Assembly: GCA_963556495.2 (NCBI GenBank)
Contig: OY747721.1
Coordinates: forward strand, 29,384,349 to 29,448,348
Length of the DNA: 64,000 nt
From: Valencia hispanica
Taxonomy: Eukaryota; Chordata; Actinopteri; Cyprinodontiformes; Valenciidae
Reading direction: 5' to 3'
Every line of letters begins with the position of its first letter. Positions within the stretch are counted from its first letter, which is position 1. Made by a program: the position numbers and the translations under genes. The notes beneath the pieces are model-generated. The model was given only the letters and a program-made list of their open reading frames with translations. It was not told where the DNA came from and searched no databases. Shown one piece after another: positions 23,101 to 32,700 of the stretch.

Positions 23101-24881
23101 TATTTCCAAACTTTCCTGAATCAAGCGCAGCAGGGAGATAATTAGCTGCAGCTGCAGCACCAGTAGTGTGTACAGAGATCTTCTATAGAGGAAGATGCCT
23201 CACTCGCGTGCACAAACGGACACCGCAGGATCATGTTTCAACTGATCCTCCCTATGGCCAGCACATCCATGATTTTGGCGCAGGAAGAGGCTGGGTGTGT
23301 CTTTTTTTTTTTTTTTTTTTTTTTTTTGCCTGCAGAACAAAGTTTTAAACAGTCTTTGTACTGTACTTTGTGTCGCTGTTGTAAATGGTGTTAAAGATTC
23401 GTAGTGCTGAAGTTCTTTAACACGTGTTTTCGACATTCTCTACAGACTGCGTTAATCTGTTTCATGTCTGACACTTTAAATCCGAACAATCTTCAAATAA
23501 TTGAGGCAGTAGTTTATCTTTTTACTAACCAGCAGCTCCCCTTTAGTACTTTCCCTCATGCCTTCGTCTGTCTTAATGTTGTCGCTGCCTTCCAGACTGA
23601 GTGCAGCAGTGGGGTTGGCAGTTAGTGTGAGATGAGTTCAGTGAAGAAGGGATGTGGCGCATGGTGAAGTAACGTAAGAGCTAGCTGGGGAGGCAAGAGG
23701 ACATACTGGTATGTTTATGTAGATATAAAAGATAATGGGTCATCTTGTCTTTATATAAAAAACATGGCAATATTCCACCCTAACTTAAAATAAAAACACC
23801 AGATTTAGTTTTAAACTTTTGATTCAGTTTTTTTTTTTTTTGTCCACCTGTCTGTTAAGCAAAATAATCAAGTCTCTGTCCTTTCGTAGCCTGATGTCCA
23901 CCCTGGGAACTGCTGGGCCTTCAAAGGCTCCAAAGGCTTCCTCGTGATCCAGCTCTCTACAAAAATCCTTCCCACAGCCGTCACCATGGAGCACATCCCC
24001 AAATCCCTGGCCCCCAGCGGGACACTGCGAAGCGCTCCAAGAGACTTCAGCGTCTACGTAAGAGAGCGCCTGGGCTCCAGAGCCCTCAGGAACAAAGTGT
24101 TTGGTTTGACCTGACCTCTCTTTTCAGGGTCTGAGAGACGAGTACCAGGAGAGAGGGAAGCTGCTGGGAAATTACACCTACGATGAAAACGGAGAGGATC
24201 TGCAGACGTTCATTATCTCAGTTAGTATTGCTCCTCAGACTCTTCCACATGCAGGATCTTTACAAACCAGGTTGCACTAAGCTGGAAGGTTTTCTTCAAA
24301 GAAATCATTGAGTAACTTTTATGACTTTTGCACACAAAATGCTATTGGGTACCATTCACTTTCATTGTTTATGCTAAGCTAAGGCAAACGGACTGCTGCC
24401 AGATTCAGAGAATGACTGGACTGGTTACAAAATGCGTTTTCTCACTTATCTAACTCTGGGGAATGTGGCGACTAAATTTCACTGCGTGGAATATCCCTTT
24501 AAATGTAATCGATTGAAACGGTTTAGTATTAATGCACAACAGACAAGTGTGTTTAGCAAGCTGAAAAACATTCATTAGTAAAAAAGTCAGGTACTGATGT
24601 AAAACTGATAAAAATTCAGACGAAATCCTGCAAAACTCTTAACCTTCAGAGTCAAGATACTTAAAAAAGAAAAGTATAACAAGATGGAAACAAAAAAGTG
24701 CAAGTCAGATATTGAAGCTTTACCCACTTTCTGACATATTTTTTTGTTTTCTGGCCCTCACCAGGAGGAGAACGATAATGCTTTCCAGATCATCGAGGTG
24801 CAGGTTCTGTCTAACTGGGGCCACCCAGAGTACACGTGCATGTACCGCTTCAGAGTGCACGGGACACCAAGCGACGTCTGA
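11194..24881 (+). CDS. sun1: SUN1, inner nuclear membrane SUN-domain protein (17 core exons)
   Basis: SUN1 spans the inner nuclear membrane; its C-terminal SUN domain traps KASH proteins in the perinuclear space (LINC complex). Core exons: 11194-11558, 11635-11661, 11815-11991, 17165-17281, 19334-19409, 19715-19746, 20093-20268, 20348-20632, 20830-20922, 20998-21059, 21153-21297, 21411-21683, 21967-22051, 22239-22354, 23890-24057, 24128-24220, 24765-24881. They join in phase for about 801 codons. The N terminus has the SUN1 signatures SSYSSSLSDSEPEQ and MSRRSLRL, and DDCKEK matches the mammalian Cys-rich patch. One clear hydrophobic helix is encoded at 19715-19746 (RFFILLVFLLF), with a weaker one at 17165-17281. 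Coiled-coil exons follow, then the SUN domain. The first exon begins mid-codon, so an upstream exon is missing from this model; the ATG at 11267 (777 residues) is the safest visible start. Confidence 0.92.
12060..12420. repeat. Interspersed repeat in a SUN1 intron
   Basis: The opening 'gtttatttatgtagcacca' resembles a repeat found across fish genomes; a related start occurs at about 33308. No coding potential or clean ends were seen. Borders are approximate and the class is unknown. Confidence 0.35.
13540..14310 (-). mobile_element. Degraded Tc1-type transposon in a SUN1 intron
   Basis: The minus-strand translation around 13946-13689 reads as a decayed Tc1 transposase, with FQHDCAPV (second catalytic Asp region) followed by a broken remnant of the NWPAQSPDLNP-like motif. 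The nucleotide sequence from about 13540 to 14300 follows a common fish Tc1 repeat throughout. Stops and frameshifts make it non-functional. Its N-terminal coding end covers 14234-14301, which also looks like a SUN1 exon by splice signals (see findings). Confidence 0.75.
15247..15298. repeat. Mixed (CT)n/(CA)n simple repeat
   Basis: Alternating CTCTCA and CACACA units in a SUN1 intron. The frames that run through it are artefacts of the repeat. Confidence 0.85.
15413..15535 (+). other. sun1: Possible SUN1 cassette exon (phase 1-1)
   Basis: The sequence after TTCCAG and before GGTAAAT is open in the frame demanded by the preceding SUN1 exon (phase 1) and ends in phase 1, so it could be included or skipped without a shift. 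It would add 41 residues including FVRRAAARCASALQLTWQVF, an amphipathic or weakly hydrophobic stretch. Mammalian SUN1 is alternatively spliced in this part of the protein. No conserved match was recognised, so this is inference from splice signals and phase. Confidence 0.35.
15807..15881 (+). other. sun1: Possible second SUN1 cassette exon (phase 1-1)
   Basis: A CTGCTGCAG acceptor and a consensus GTGAGT donor enclose 75 nt, open in the required phase and symmetric (1-1). It would add 25 residues containing GVMALKEANPKELHPVGS. It lies between the core exons at 11815-11991 and 17165-17281, in the section where mammalian SUN1 splicing varies. No conserved peptide was recognised. Confidence 0.3.
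16250..17090. repeat. Probable degraded DNA transposon in a SUN1 intron
   Basis: The block has the texture of a decayed Tc1/mariner relative: short broken frames on both strands (for example 16605-16811 plus) and phrases such as 'aactgttgagcatggtgttt'. I could not identify terminal repeats or a transposase motif, so the class is uncertain. Confidence 0.3.
17746..19132 (+). mobile_element. Degraded full-length Tc1 element in the next SUN1 intron
   Basis: The left end is CAGTACTGTGAAAAGGTTTT after a TA dinucleotide. The right end near 19132 carries the inverted counterpart, with CACACCTGCCTAAAACTTCT and ACACTG. In between, the plus strand follows the organisation of a well-known fish Tc1 family, for example 'caggcaacagtgaagcatgg' and 'caggacaacgaccccaaaca'. 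Deletions, stops and a T-rich expansion (18530-18550) have destroyed the transposase frame. The element fills most of the intron between exons 17165-17281 and 19334-19409. Confidence 0.82.
20348..21683 (+). other. sun1: SUN1 lumenal coiled-coil exons
   Basis: Exons 20348-20632, 20830-20922, 20998-21059, 21153-21297 and 21411-21683 encode Leu/Glu/Gln/Arg-rich helices such as ERILQMEQSLRALWEEMEAA, LKTQMSRLDQLELKLEQV and REEVRALIYG. This fits the coiled-coil neck that trimerises SUN proteins between the membrane helix and the SUN domain. All five have clean splice sites and in-phase joins. Confidence 0.85.
21967..24881 (+). other. sun1: SUN domain exons of SUN1
   Basis: Five exons (21967-22051, 22239-22354, 23890-24057, 24128-24220, 24765-24881) encode the KASH-binding SUN domain. 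It runs from DRIGLADYALESGG through GSILSTRCSETFETKAALLS, FGVPLWYFSQSPR, GNCWAFKGSKGFLVIQLS and EHIPKSLAPSG to NWGHPEYTCMYRFRVHG. Conserved cysteines are visible in STRC, GNCW and EYTC. The closing residues GTPSDV are followed by TGA at 24879-24881. Nothing typical of the domain appears to be missing. Confidence 0.93.
22518..23786. mobile_element. Candidate hAT-like non-autonomous element in the SUN-domain intron
   Basis: The left end TAGGGCTGGATGATAT and the right end (complement of 23770-23786) share a TAGGG-TGGA core and resemble the hAT MITE at 9898. It sits in the 1.5-kb intron between SUN-domain exons 22239-22354 and 23890-24057. I could not find a convincing 8-bp target duplication, so the ends may be eroded. 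A T-run lies at 23300-23328. Confidence 0.45.
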
Positions 24882-25570
24882 GTCAACATGGCGGAGAAGC
24901 TGCTTTTGGCTGATTTTAATCTGCACAGCGGCTGGTTCTTATGTTTCCTGTGGAAATGCTTTCTGTTCTGTGATCCATTGAATCTGTTCAGTTTTAAATC
25001 CAGTTTTTTGTTCCAGGTTGTTGCTGCTGTTTTTCATGTTTTATACATTCATCAGGTGTGATGCGTCATCCTGCTGTTTGAAGTAATCCTTCTGTAAATG
25101 ACTGATCCTGAAATCCACGCCGTAGGTTTAATGTCTGAGCTTAATGAGTTCGGTGAGATGAGAATCATTCCTGTCAGAGTAAAACCTTCTGTCTGCGTCA
25201 CGGTCACGGCGCAGATAAAGGAGCTGAACATGGATTTGACTAGAGGAAAGATCTGAGGAAGTTTTTAATTTAAAACCATCTTAAAGCAGAAACTGAATAG
25301 AAGTTCAATTTCAGCTGATGCAATACAATAAAAGGGTCTACAAACAGATTTTCAACGTTTGAAAATCTGAAAATGGTAAAACTGTGAAACCTGAAGACTT
25401 CGAGGGAAAGAAAATGGAAAACCTTTTCATAACCGCAGCTGTTTGTCTTCAGTTTGAAAGTTTCTCATTTGCGCTGGAACATTTTTAAAAAAAATATTTG
25501 TATGTAAATATTTTTGTACAAGACTTCTAACTGAATTGTTAAATAATAAAGATGTGAAATTTTAAAAGCT
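24882..25570 (+). other. sun1: SUN1 3' untranslated region with poly(A) signal
   Basis: About 690 bp follow the TGA at 24879-24881. An AATAAA hexamer lies at 25545-25550, so the transcript end is expected around 25565-25580. The region is AT-rich without a long frame. The whole segment, extended about 200 bp beyond the poly(A) signal, is copied at 27300-28190. Confidence 0.7.
25545..25550 (+). terminator. sun1: SUN1 polyadenylation signal AATAAA
   Basis: Canonical AATAAA about 665 bp after the stop codon, followed by a T-rich stretch (25571-25579) that could serve as the downstream element. An identical copy lies at 27981-27986 in the duplicated segment. Confidence 0.65.
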
Positions 25571-25754
25571 GCTTTTTTTTGCATTGTGTAGAACCAGAAA
25601 GCAGGATGCAGACAGCTCAGACATTCCTGCAGAAGGCCAATATTCTCCACCAAAATAAAAGTAATTGTAAAATAAGAACCAATTCTTTAATGTTGTCTGT
25701 GTATCCATCTATTTCCACATTGATAGAACAGGAGGCTGAAGAAAACAAATTTGT

Positions 25755-27247
25755 CATACTTGAACATTTAAAATAATCATTGAAACCTGGATGGGATATA
25801 CTGTAGTTCTACTCTAACATGGATTCTGAGCAAGGTTGCTGCATCGTCAGTTGCTCAGGATTGTTTTTTTGTTTAAACTCTCCAGATAAAATGTAAGCCT
25901 CTGAGCCTCAGCCTCGGATTCTATTATTCTATAAAGGGCTGGAAAGCAGCTAAAAACTGCCAACTCTCAGCCATTGTTCTGGTTTTACATTCTACCTCCT
26001 CAGGACTTTTTTAACACTGTCTTAAATCACTATGTTCTTTAAAAAAAAAAAAAAAAAACTACTAAGTTCAATGTGTTTTTTAGAAGTTTTTGTCTGTGCA
26101 CCAGAAAAAACTACCATGCAGCAGGACGACCAGTTGGATAAAAACTGTTGGACATTCAGTCTTACAAGAACAGAGAAAATCCTGCAGAGGTTCAACTAAT
26201 CTCAGAATGTGATTATAGTGGTGATGAAGCTTCTCTCGGCTCATATTCTCTTTTTAATATGTATTGTACTTGCGTATAATTGAAAAGAAGTTAATATCTT
26301 ATTTTGCAGGCTTGCAGCTCACCAGAGGTTTTTTTTCTCCATTACCATCTGAGTTAACGAAATGTTAGAAATAAATCAAAGTATATGATTACAAGGCAGC
26401 TAAAACTTTACCAAAAGTGATGACATTTCATTTGAAATAAAATTCAGCCATCTGTGAAACCCCAAAAAATGTTCAAGTTAGAGTAATTTGGTGAATTATC
26501 CAGCCAGTAGGAGGAACCTGGAAGAAATGCTGTCTAATAGCAAGTGCTTAAAACAAACCAGCATCCTACCCAGGATCTTTTTAGATCTCGGTGTTGAGCA
26601 CAGTCTGCCTGGAATCCACCTCAGTGGGGAACATAGACTGTATGGTGGGGAATGACCACTTGTGACAAAAACTTTAATTTAAAAAAAAAATTACATAAAT
26701 CTGGTAGAATTCAGGTAAACCAAATTTCTGCTCAAGTTTTGATCAGCATAGTTAATCTGATACACACAGATAACACTTACATTCTTCATATCAACTGGAT
26801 CACCATAACTATATGGGGTAGCAATGCAGTAATGTAGCTGTTGAAATATCACTGAGAACAGTGTTCGTCGCCACACTCTACCGCTATCCATCTCCAGTTA
26901 GCTTTCTCACAGCAACATATTGTGGTAAAAGTTGCTTCAACCTACATGTGTTGAACGGAAAGCAAATTCTGCAACCCGGCATGTTTGAAAAGACTGCTTG
27001 TTGAATTAAATAGTATTCAATGTGTTTACATCAGCATACATTTTGTACTGACGTAGAACACATAAAATGTGAAAAACACTTTAAACACATTTTCTGGCTC
27101 TGTAAATATGTTCACAAACAACATCTCTAGAGTTATCTAGAGTTATATCATAGCGTAGAAATCATTTTAACGGTTTATAAAACTTGATACATAAATATAT
27201 GTAGTAATTCCACGGAGGGGTCCTTTGAGGCAGGTAGAAAAAGTGCC
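25755..27247. other. Intergenic DNA downstream of SUN1
   Basis: AT-rich with A-runs (26040-26058). No frame longer than about 65 codons and no recognisable protein or repeat were seen. Confidence 0.6.
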
Positions 27248-28242
27248 TGAGCTGATGCATGCTTCCCTAAAATGAAAGCTCTGAAGAAAACCCATAGGCA
27301 CACCAAGCGACGTCTGAGTCAACATGGCGGAGAAGCTGCTTTTGGCTGATTTTAATCTGCACAGCGGCTGGTTCTTATGTTTCCTGTGGAAATGCTTTCT
27401 GTTCTGTGATCCATTGAATCTGTTCAGTTTTAAATCCAGTTTTTTGTTCCAGGTTGTTGCTGCTGTTTTTCATGTTTTATACATTCATCAGGTGTGATGC
27501 GTCATCCTGCTGTTTGAAGTAATCCTTCTGTAAATGACTGATCCTGAAATCCACGCCGTAGGTTTAATGTCTGAGCTTAATGAGTTCGGTGAGATGAGAA
27601 TCATTCCTGTCAGAGTAAAACCTTCTGTCTGCGTCACGGTCACGGCGCAGATAAAGGAGCTGAACATGGATTTGACTAGAGGAAAGATCTGAGGAAGTTT
27701 TTAATTTAAAACCATCTTAAAGCAGAAACTGAATAGAAGTTCAATTTCAGCTGATGCAATACAATAAAAGGGTCTACAAACAGATTTTCAACGTTTGAAA
27801 ATCTGAAAATGGTAAAACTGTGAAACCTGAAGACTTCGAGGGAAAGAAAATGGAAAACCTTTTCATAACCGCAGCTGTTTGTCTTCAGTTTGAAAGTTTC
27901 TCATTTGCGCTGGAACATTTTTAAAAAAAATATTTGTATGTAAATATTTTTGTACAAGACTTCTAACTGAATTGTTAAATAATAAAGATGTGAAATTTTA
28001 AAAGCTGCTTTTTTTTGCATTGTGTAGAACCAGAAAGCAGGATGCAGACAGCTCAGACATTCCTGCAGAAGGCCAATATTCTCCACCAAAATAAAAGTAA
28101 TTGTAAAATAAGAACCAATTCTTTAATGTTGTCTGTGTATCCATCTATTTCCACATTGATAGAACAGGAGGCTGAAGAAAACAAATTTGTGAGCTGATGC
28201 ATGCTTCCCTAAAATGAAAGCTCTGAAGAAAACCCATAGGCA
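27248..28242. repeat. Direct repeat (~52 bp) flanking the inserted SUN1 3' copy
   Basis: The units at 27248-27300 and 28190-28242 are identical and occur immediately outside the inserted copy; the terminal base at each junction is ambiguous. They have the arrangement of a target-site duplication, far longer than those made by transposases. Confidence 0.85.
27300..28190 (+). repeat. Inserted copy of the SUN1 3' end
   Basis: This is the second copy of 24864-25754 in direct orientation. It is bounded on both sides by a ~52-bp direct repeat (27248-27300 and 28190-28242, beginning TGAGCTGATGCATGCTTCCC). Removing one repeat plus the copy rejoins the flanking DNA. It brings the last six SUN1 codons, the stop and a poly(A) signal but no exon start, so it encodes nothing by itself. 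Confidence 0.9.
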
Positions 28243-29400
28243 TGAAAGAATCCCTCTTTTTTTCCCTTCCCCTCATAAAACAAGGAGAGGACAGAGGTTT
28301 AATTGGTTATAACAAATGAGTAAGCTGTGCTCTAGAGAAATGTAAGTTGACAGATATAGTAAAAGGTAAATTATGCGATGAAATTGGACTGGGGTGAACC
28401 TCTCCACTTTTGAACCTATTTATCAGGATCAGAGGACTCTAGGTCCCATAGTCGTTGCTGGGCCACGGGCCGCAGCTTGGGAAACTGTTTGGAGTGTTTT
28501 GGGAACAGATTCCAGAACATAGAATGATTGGGCTTTTTGAAAAACTATGCTGACTCATGTAATATATCCTGAATGTATGTTGCAGGCATTGATCTTAAAT
28601 TACTTAGAAGTAATTAGATTAAAGAAGTGAACAACTGTGTAATGGCTCACGCAGTCACAATCAGCTTAGGATAAGGCCGGCCTCGGAAATGTCTCATGAA
28701 CTAAACCCAGGTTCTGAAGGGAAAAAGGTTAAAAGAAGACTCTGAGAAAACTCTGTGAAAACAGGGGGTTTGAAAATCAGGTTCTGGGGAGAAAACACAG
28801 GTACTAAAAAATGGGAAATTCTATTGAACACGGACTGACAAGGTTCTGAAAAGAGGTTCTGGAAAGATTATATTATTTGAATGTGTCACACGTGTTCCAG
28901 CGGCAGTGCTGGTATTCCTAAATAATTAAAGGTGAGCTTTTCAAAATGGTGTTCATAACTTATAACTTGTGAGAGCTAAAGAGTAATTTTCATTCCACCA
29001 GTTGTAGGGGAGAAGCAGCTGAAGCAAGACTAACCGCGACTATCCCCTGTGTGTTAACGGTTTTATCTCCACAGCTCTCCTCAGACAGTGATCTCTTTGG
29101 ACAAGGAGTTAGAACAATCGTGAGACATGGAGTGGTCAATCTCTCAAAGAAAAAGGGGGGATTATCATAACCAATTAGGAGCAAGATAATTGGGAAAAAC
29201 ATACTGCTCTTAACTGGGGGGTTGAAGATTAAATTGGGCTCTCTCATTGAATTTTTGGGGTTTAATTGGGATATACTAGAATGGGAGGAGAATAGGGGTT
29301 TCCACTTTAATTTGAATGTGGGTCGATTGAATTCACCTGAACCAAATTCCCACATCTGCTAATCAACTAACTGATCTTTGAATCAGCTCACACATGTTTG
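28243..29400. other. Intergenic DNA, possible old repeat
   Basis: A 121-codon minus-strand frame (29355-28990) shows no recognisable domain. G-runs and purine-rich patches (29150-29300) suggest decayed retroelement sequence, but I found no coding motif to support it. Confidence 0.4.
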
Positions 29401-29404
29401 AACC

Positions 29405-29766
29405 TTGGCTGCATAGTGGCGCAGTTGGTAGCACTGTTGCCTCGCAGCAAGAAGGTCCTGGGTTCAAATCCCAGCCTGGCCTTTCTGCATGGAGTTTGCA
29501 TGGTCTCCCTGAGCATGTGTGGGTTCTCTCCGGGTACTCTGGCTTCCTCCCACAATCCAAAAACATCACTGTTAGGTTTCTCTAAATTGCCCTTAGGTGT
29601 GTGCCTGTATAGTTGTTTGTCCTGTATGTCTCTGGTGCCCTGCGATGGACTGGCGACCTGTCCAGGGTGTACCCCACCTCTCGCCCCTTGACTGCTGGAG
29701 ATAGACACCAGCCCCCCCGCAACCCTGCATTAGGATAGATGGGTATAGAAAATGGATGGATGGATG
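29405..29766 (+). mobile_element. tRNA-derived SINE
   Basis: The head has an RNA polymerase III A box (TGGCGCAGTTGG, about 29417) and a B box (GGTTCAAATCC, about 29461) at tRNA-like spacing. The body follows a very common fish SINE: 'ctccgggtactctggcttcc' and 'actggcgacctgtccagggt'. The tail ends in ATGG repeats (29749-29765). It is not a functional tRNA gene, since the fold breaks down after the B box. Open frames over it on both strands are shadows. Confidence 0.85.
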
Positions 29767-32700
29767 TTTGAACCTGCACTATAACACTTAACCTAACGGT
29801 GACCATGGTCACTGAGCATGGAGGTTGAGGAGGGCCAGAGGTGGTTACACAATGAGGAGCAACAATCAGCGACTCAGGGAAGCGTACACATTTCAACACT
29901 GAGATGACTTAAAAGGCTACTACATACCATCTCTCTTTTTTGGCCTGACAAATGGCGAGATGAAATTTGGCCATCCTGAAGGGGCAGAACGTCTTTTCCC
30001 ACCAAAATAAATGAAGTGGTGAACAGAAGAAACACCACAAATCATTCAGTAAATCTCTGTCATTGATTATAAGACCCCTCCTGGGTTTTTCGGTTCTGAC
30101 AACAAGTGATGTCTCAACAAGGTCATCTGGATGGACGATCCCTGGTTACTTTGAGCCAATTCCATTGGCCAGCATGATTAATGTCTGATTATAAATTGAT
30201 TTAAAAAAATGTCTGCTCTTACAGCACCCATTAGAAAACTGCATCAACACCTTGAAATATTCCTTCCTTGTTGTGGGTATTTCTGTCAAGAAAAAAAGAG
30301 GGGAATGTTACAGAAATATTTCAAGATTGATTACATATTAGTAAGGCATTCTAGGAAGTATGGCATAATAAGAAATTTTTAGAGGTCAGTGAGGAGACCT
30401 TTCACTTTGTTCCCTCTAGCCACTGTAATGGCAAAAAATAGTATCTCAGGGTTTCCATTATAAAGAAGACTTGAGTCCAAGAAGGCTTTTAAGTATTTAA
30501 TTCAAACATGTCTGGCCAGAACACGGAGGAGACAGAGTTACTCGTGCATCACCCTAACCAACCTTTCTAACTAACCGCTTAAATAGTATTCAGCAATCAT
30601 TGTTTATCTCTGTAGATGTCATCTCCAACGTTCACGCCCCGCCTCCAGAGAACTGCTTCATGCGAGTCTTATATCAACGCATAAAGCAGCTCATCCGAAG
30701 GCCAGACTGTTATCTTACTGCCCCGGTGTCTGTCTCTCTGGTGACCTGACACATATATCTTTCTCATAACATTAAGCTGGAGCAATAACCTTGTCATTTT
30801 ACCCTAGATGCATTCACTAAACAGAGAATATACACTTAATTCCTAATTGCATAACAATTTTCCACCACAATTCCCTGCTTTTATTAACTTAAATAATACC
30901 ATAAATATAAAGGAAAATTCAGAAGTGCAATCACAAATCTCCCTAAAAGGTTGGTAGGTTGATCAAAAAAAAAGACAATGTTCAAAACACAAATTACAAT
31001 CAGACATGAGACATGCTTGGCCATGGAATTAGCTCACAGTGACAAATATTAGATCCTTCCCGATGACTTTGCTGAGACTCCTGTGCATTGAGACCGAAAA
31101 CCCACGGGGTCTTCTTACGCCATTTTCTTGTGGGCAAAATGTCATCTCAACAGCCCCTCGCCCCAGAGGCGGCCATCCACAGGTCTCGTCATCGATCAGG
31201 ATGCTCTAGATAAAACACAGAACAAAGGAGAAATTATGTAGCATCTTCCAGTACACTTCAGAGGGTATTACATCAACACTAGATGTTGAAATGTATACTC
31301 TTCCCTTGCCCTGTTTGTTGTCTGTTGCCGTGAAGTCAGCCTCCGCCAGCATCCAGTGACCCGTAGCCACCGATCAGTCCTTCCTCAGAAAGGAGAGAGA
31401 GATCACCCCTCAGAAGGTCCTTCAGTGAGAACCTCCCAATGCGACCCTTGGGAGCTGAGCTAATTAGGTATTAGAGCATTGATGCTCAAACATAGGTGAG
31501 CCAATTCACTAAAGGTGAATAGGATGATTATGACAAGTGATTAAGTGGAACCCACACCCTCGTAGTATGGTTTCAGATCAACCTGATGCAACTGTGTGCA
31601 AAAGCAATTCTAAACAACTCACAACCTGGTTAATGAGCCAAACCTCATCAACTGAAGCTAGATTATAATTAAGTTAAATGTCTCCAAATCACTCTGTACT
31701 AAATCCATGCCAAGAAAAAGACAACCAACCATTCCAACTTGTGAGAGTAAAAAATCCCAAGAATCAACTAATCCCAGCAAGAAGTAAAGAAGGTTTTCAG
31801 ATCAAAATAAAACTTTTTAAAGTTCCCAGACACAATATGTACTACAAGTCTGAACCCAAACCGAAATGGAATATGAAGTCAGATGTCAAGTCCAGGTAGT
31901 AAATCCCTCATTAATTTATGACAGAGTTATGATTCACAAGAAACTCAATTACTTGCAAGTTACAATTCTCTTCATAATCCCTTAAAAATCTGTTCCAATT
32001 ACTATCAAATCCAATTCCCCCCCTTTTTTAAGGCATCGTCTTGCACATGCCTTAAAAAATCAAGAAACAAAGAAACAATAACTTCAACTGCTTCTCCAGT
32101 GTCAAGAAAAGTAACTTAGTAGGTTAAAGGTCATGCATAAGACACAACCTCAGAACCTGTGGATCCTGCTGCTGCCACTGCTGAGGCAGCTTCAACCCCC
32201 AGATGATGATATCCCAATCATTTAGGTTTGCAATTAGGTTCTTATATTTGAATTACCTTGTTGTTGAAAGTGTGCTTACAAATAAAATTGCCTTGCCTTA
32301 CAAAAACAAAACAAACTAATAAGTTCCCCACATAGTTACCTAATGTATTTAAGAATTTTAGTTCTACTTGCATTAGCTACAAAACACTTCATTTCCCTCT
32401 GGGATCAATAAAAGTATTTTGAATTGAATTAGACAACTTCTTCAGACCCTGCTTTTCCAGAATCTAATTGATCTTACAGTAAGGATTATCTTTGCAACCA
32501 CCTTAGTTAAAATTGTTTTACTCAGGACACAGTTTATTTACCTAATTAATATCTCTGCTGCTGTTATTTGCTCATCTGTTTCTTACAGTTTATTCTCTGT
32601 TAACTCCTTGAAAAAAAAAGAATAATACATTTATTCTAAATGCACAATTTTAAAACCTGTACAACTGTAAAACATCTCTAATTCAATTTATCTAACTCAG

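Larger units (their letters stand above)
24864..25754 (+). repeat. Source copy of an 891-bp duplication (SUN1 last codons, stop, 3'UTR)
   Basis: This stretch recurs at 27300-28190 with the same length and an offset of exactly 2,436 bp. Wherever I compared the two, including both strands' open frames, they were identical. It starts inside the last codons of SUN1 (ACACCAAGCGACG) and ends about 200 bp beyond the poly(A) signal, so it is not a retrocopy of the mRNA. Confidence 0.9.

Noticed and set aside
25465..25776. Frames in the SUN1 3' region, repeated at 27901-28197
   Set aside because: They lie in and beyond the 3'UTR, are identical only because the segment was duplicated, and have no protein features.
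29394..29708. tRNA gene or small protein genes at the SINE
   Set aside because: A and B boxes are present, but the body and ATGG tail are those of a SINE, and the frames are shared by all such copies.
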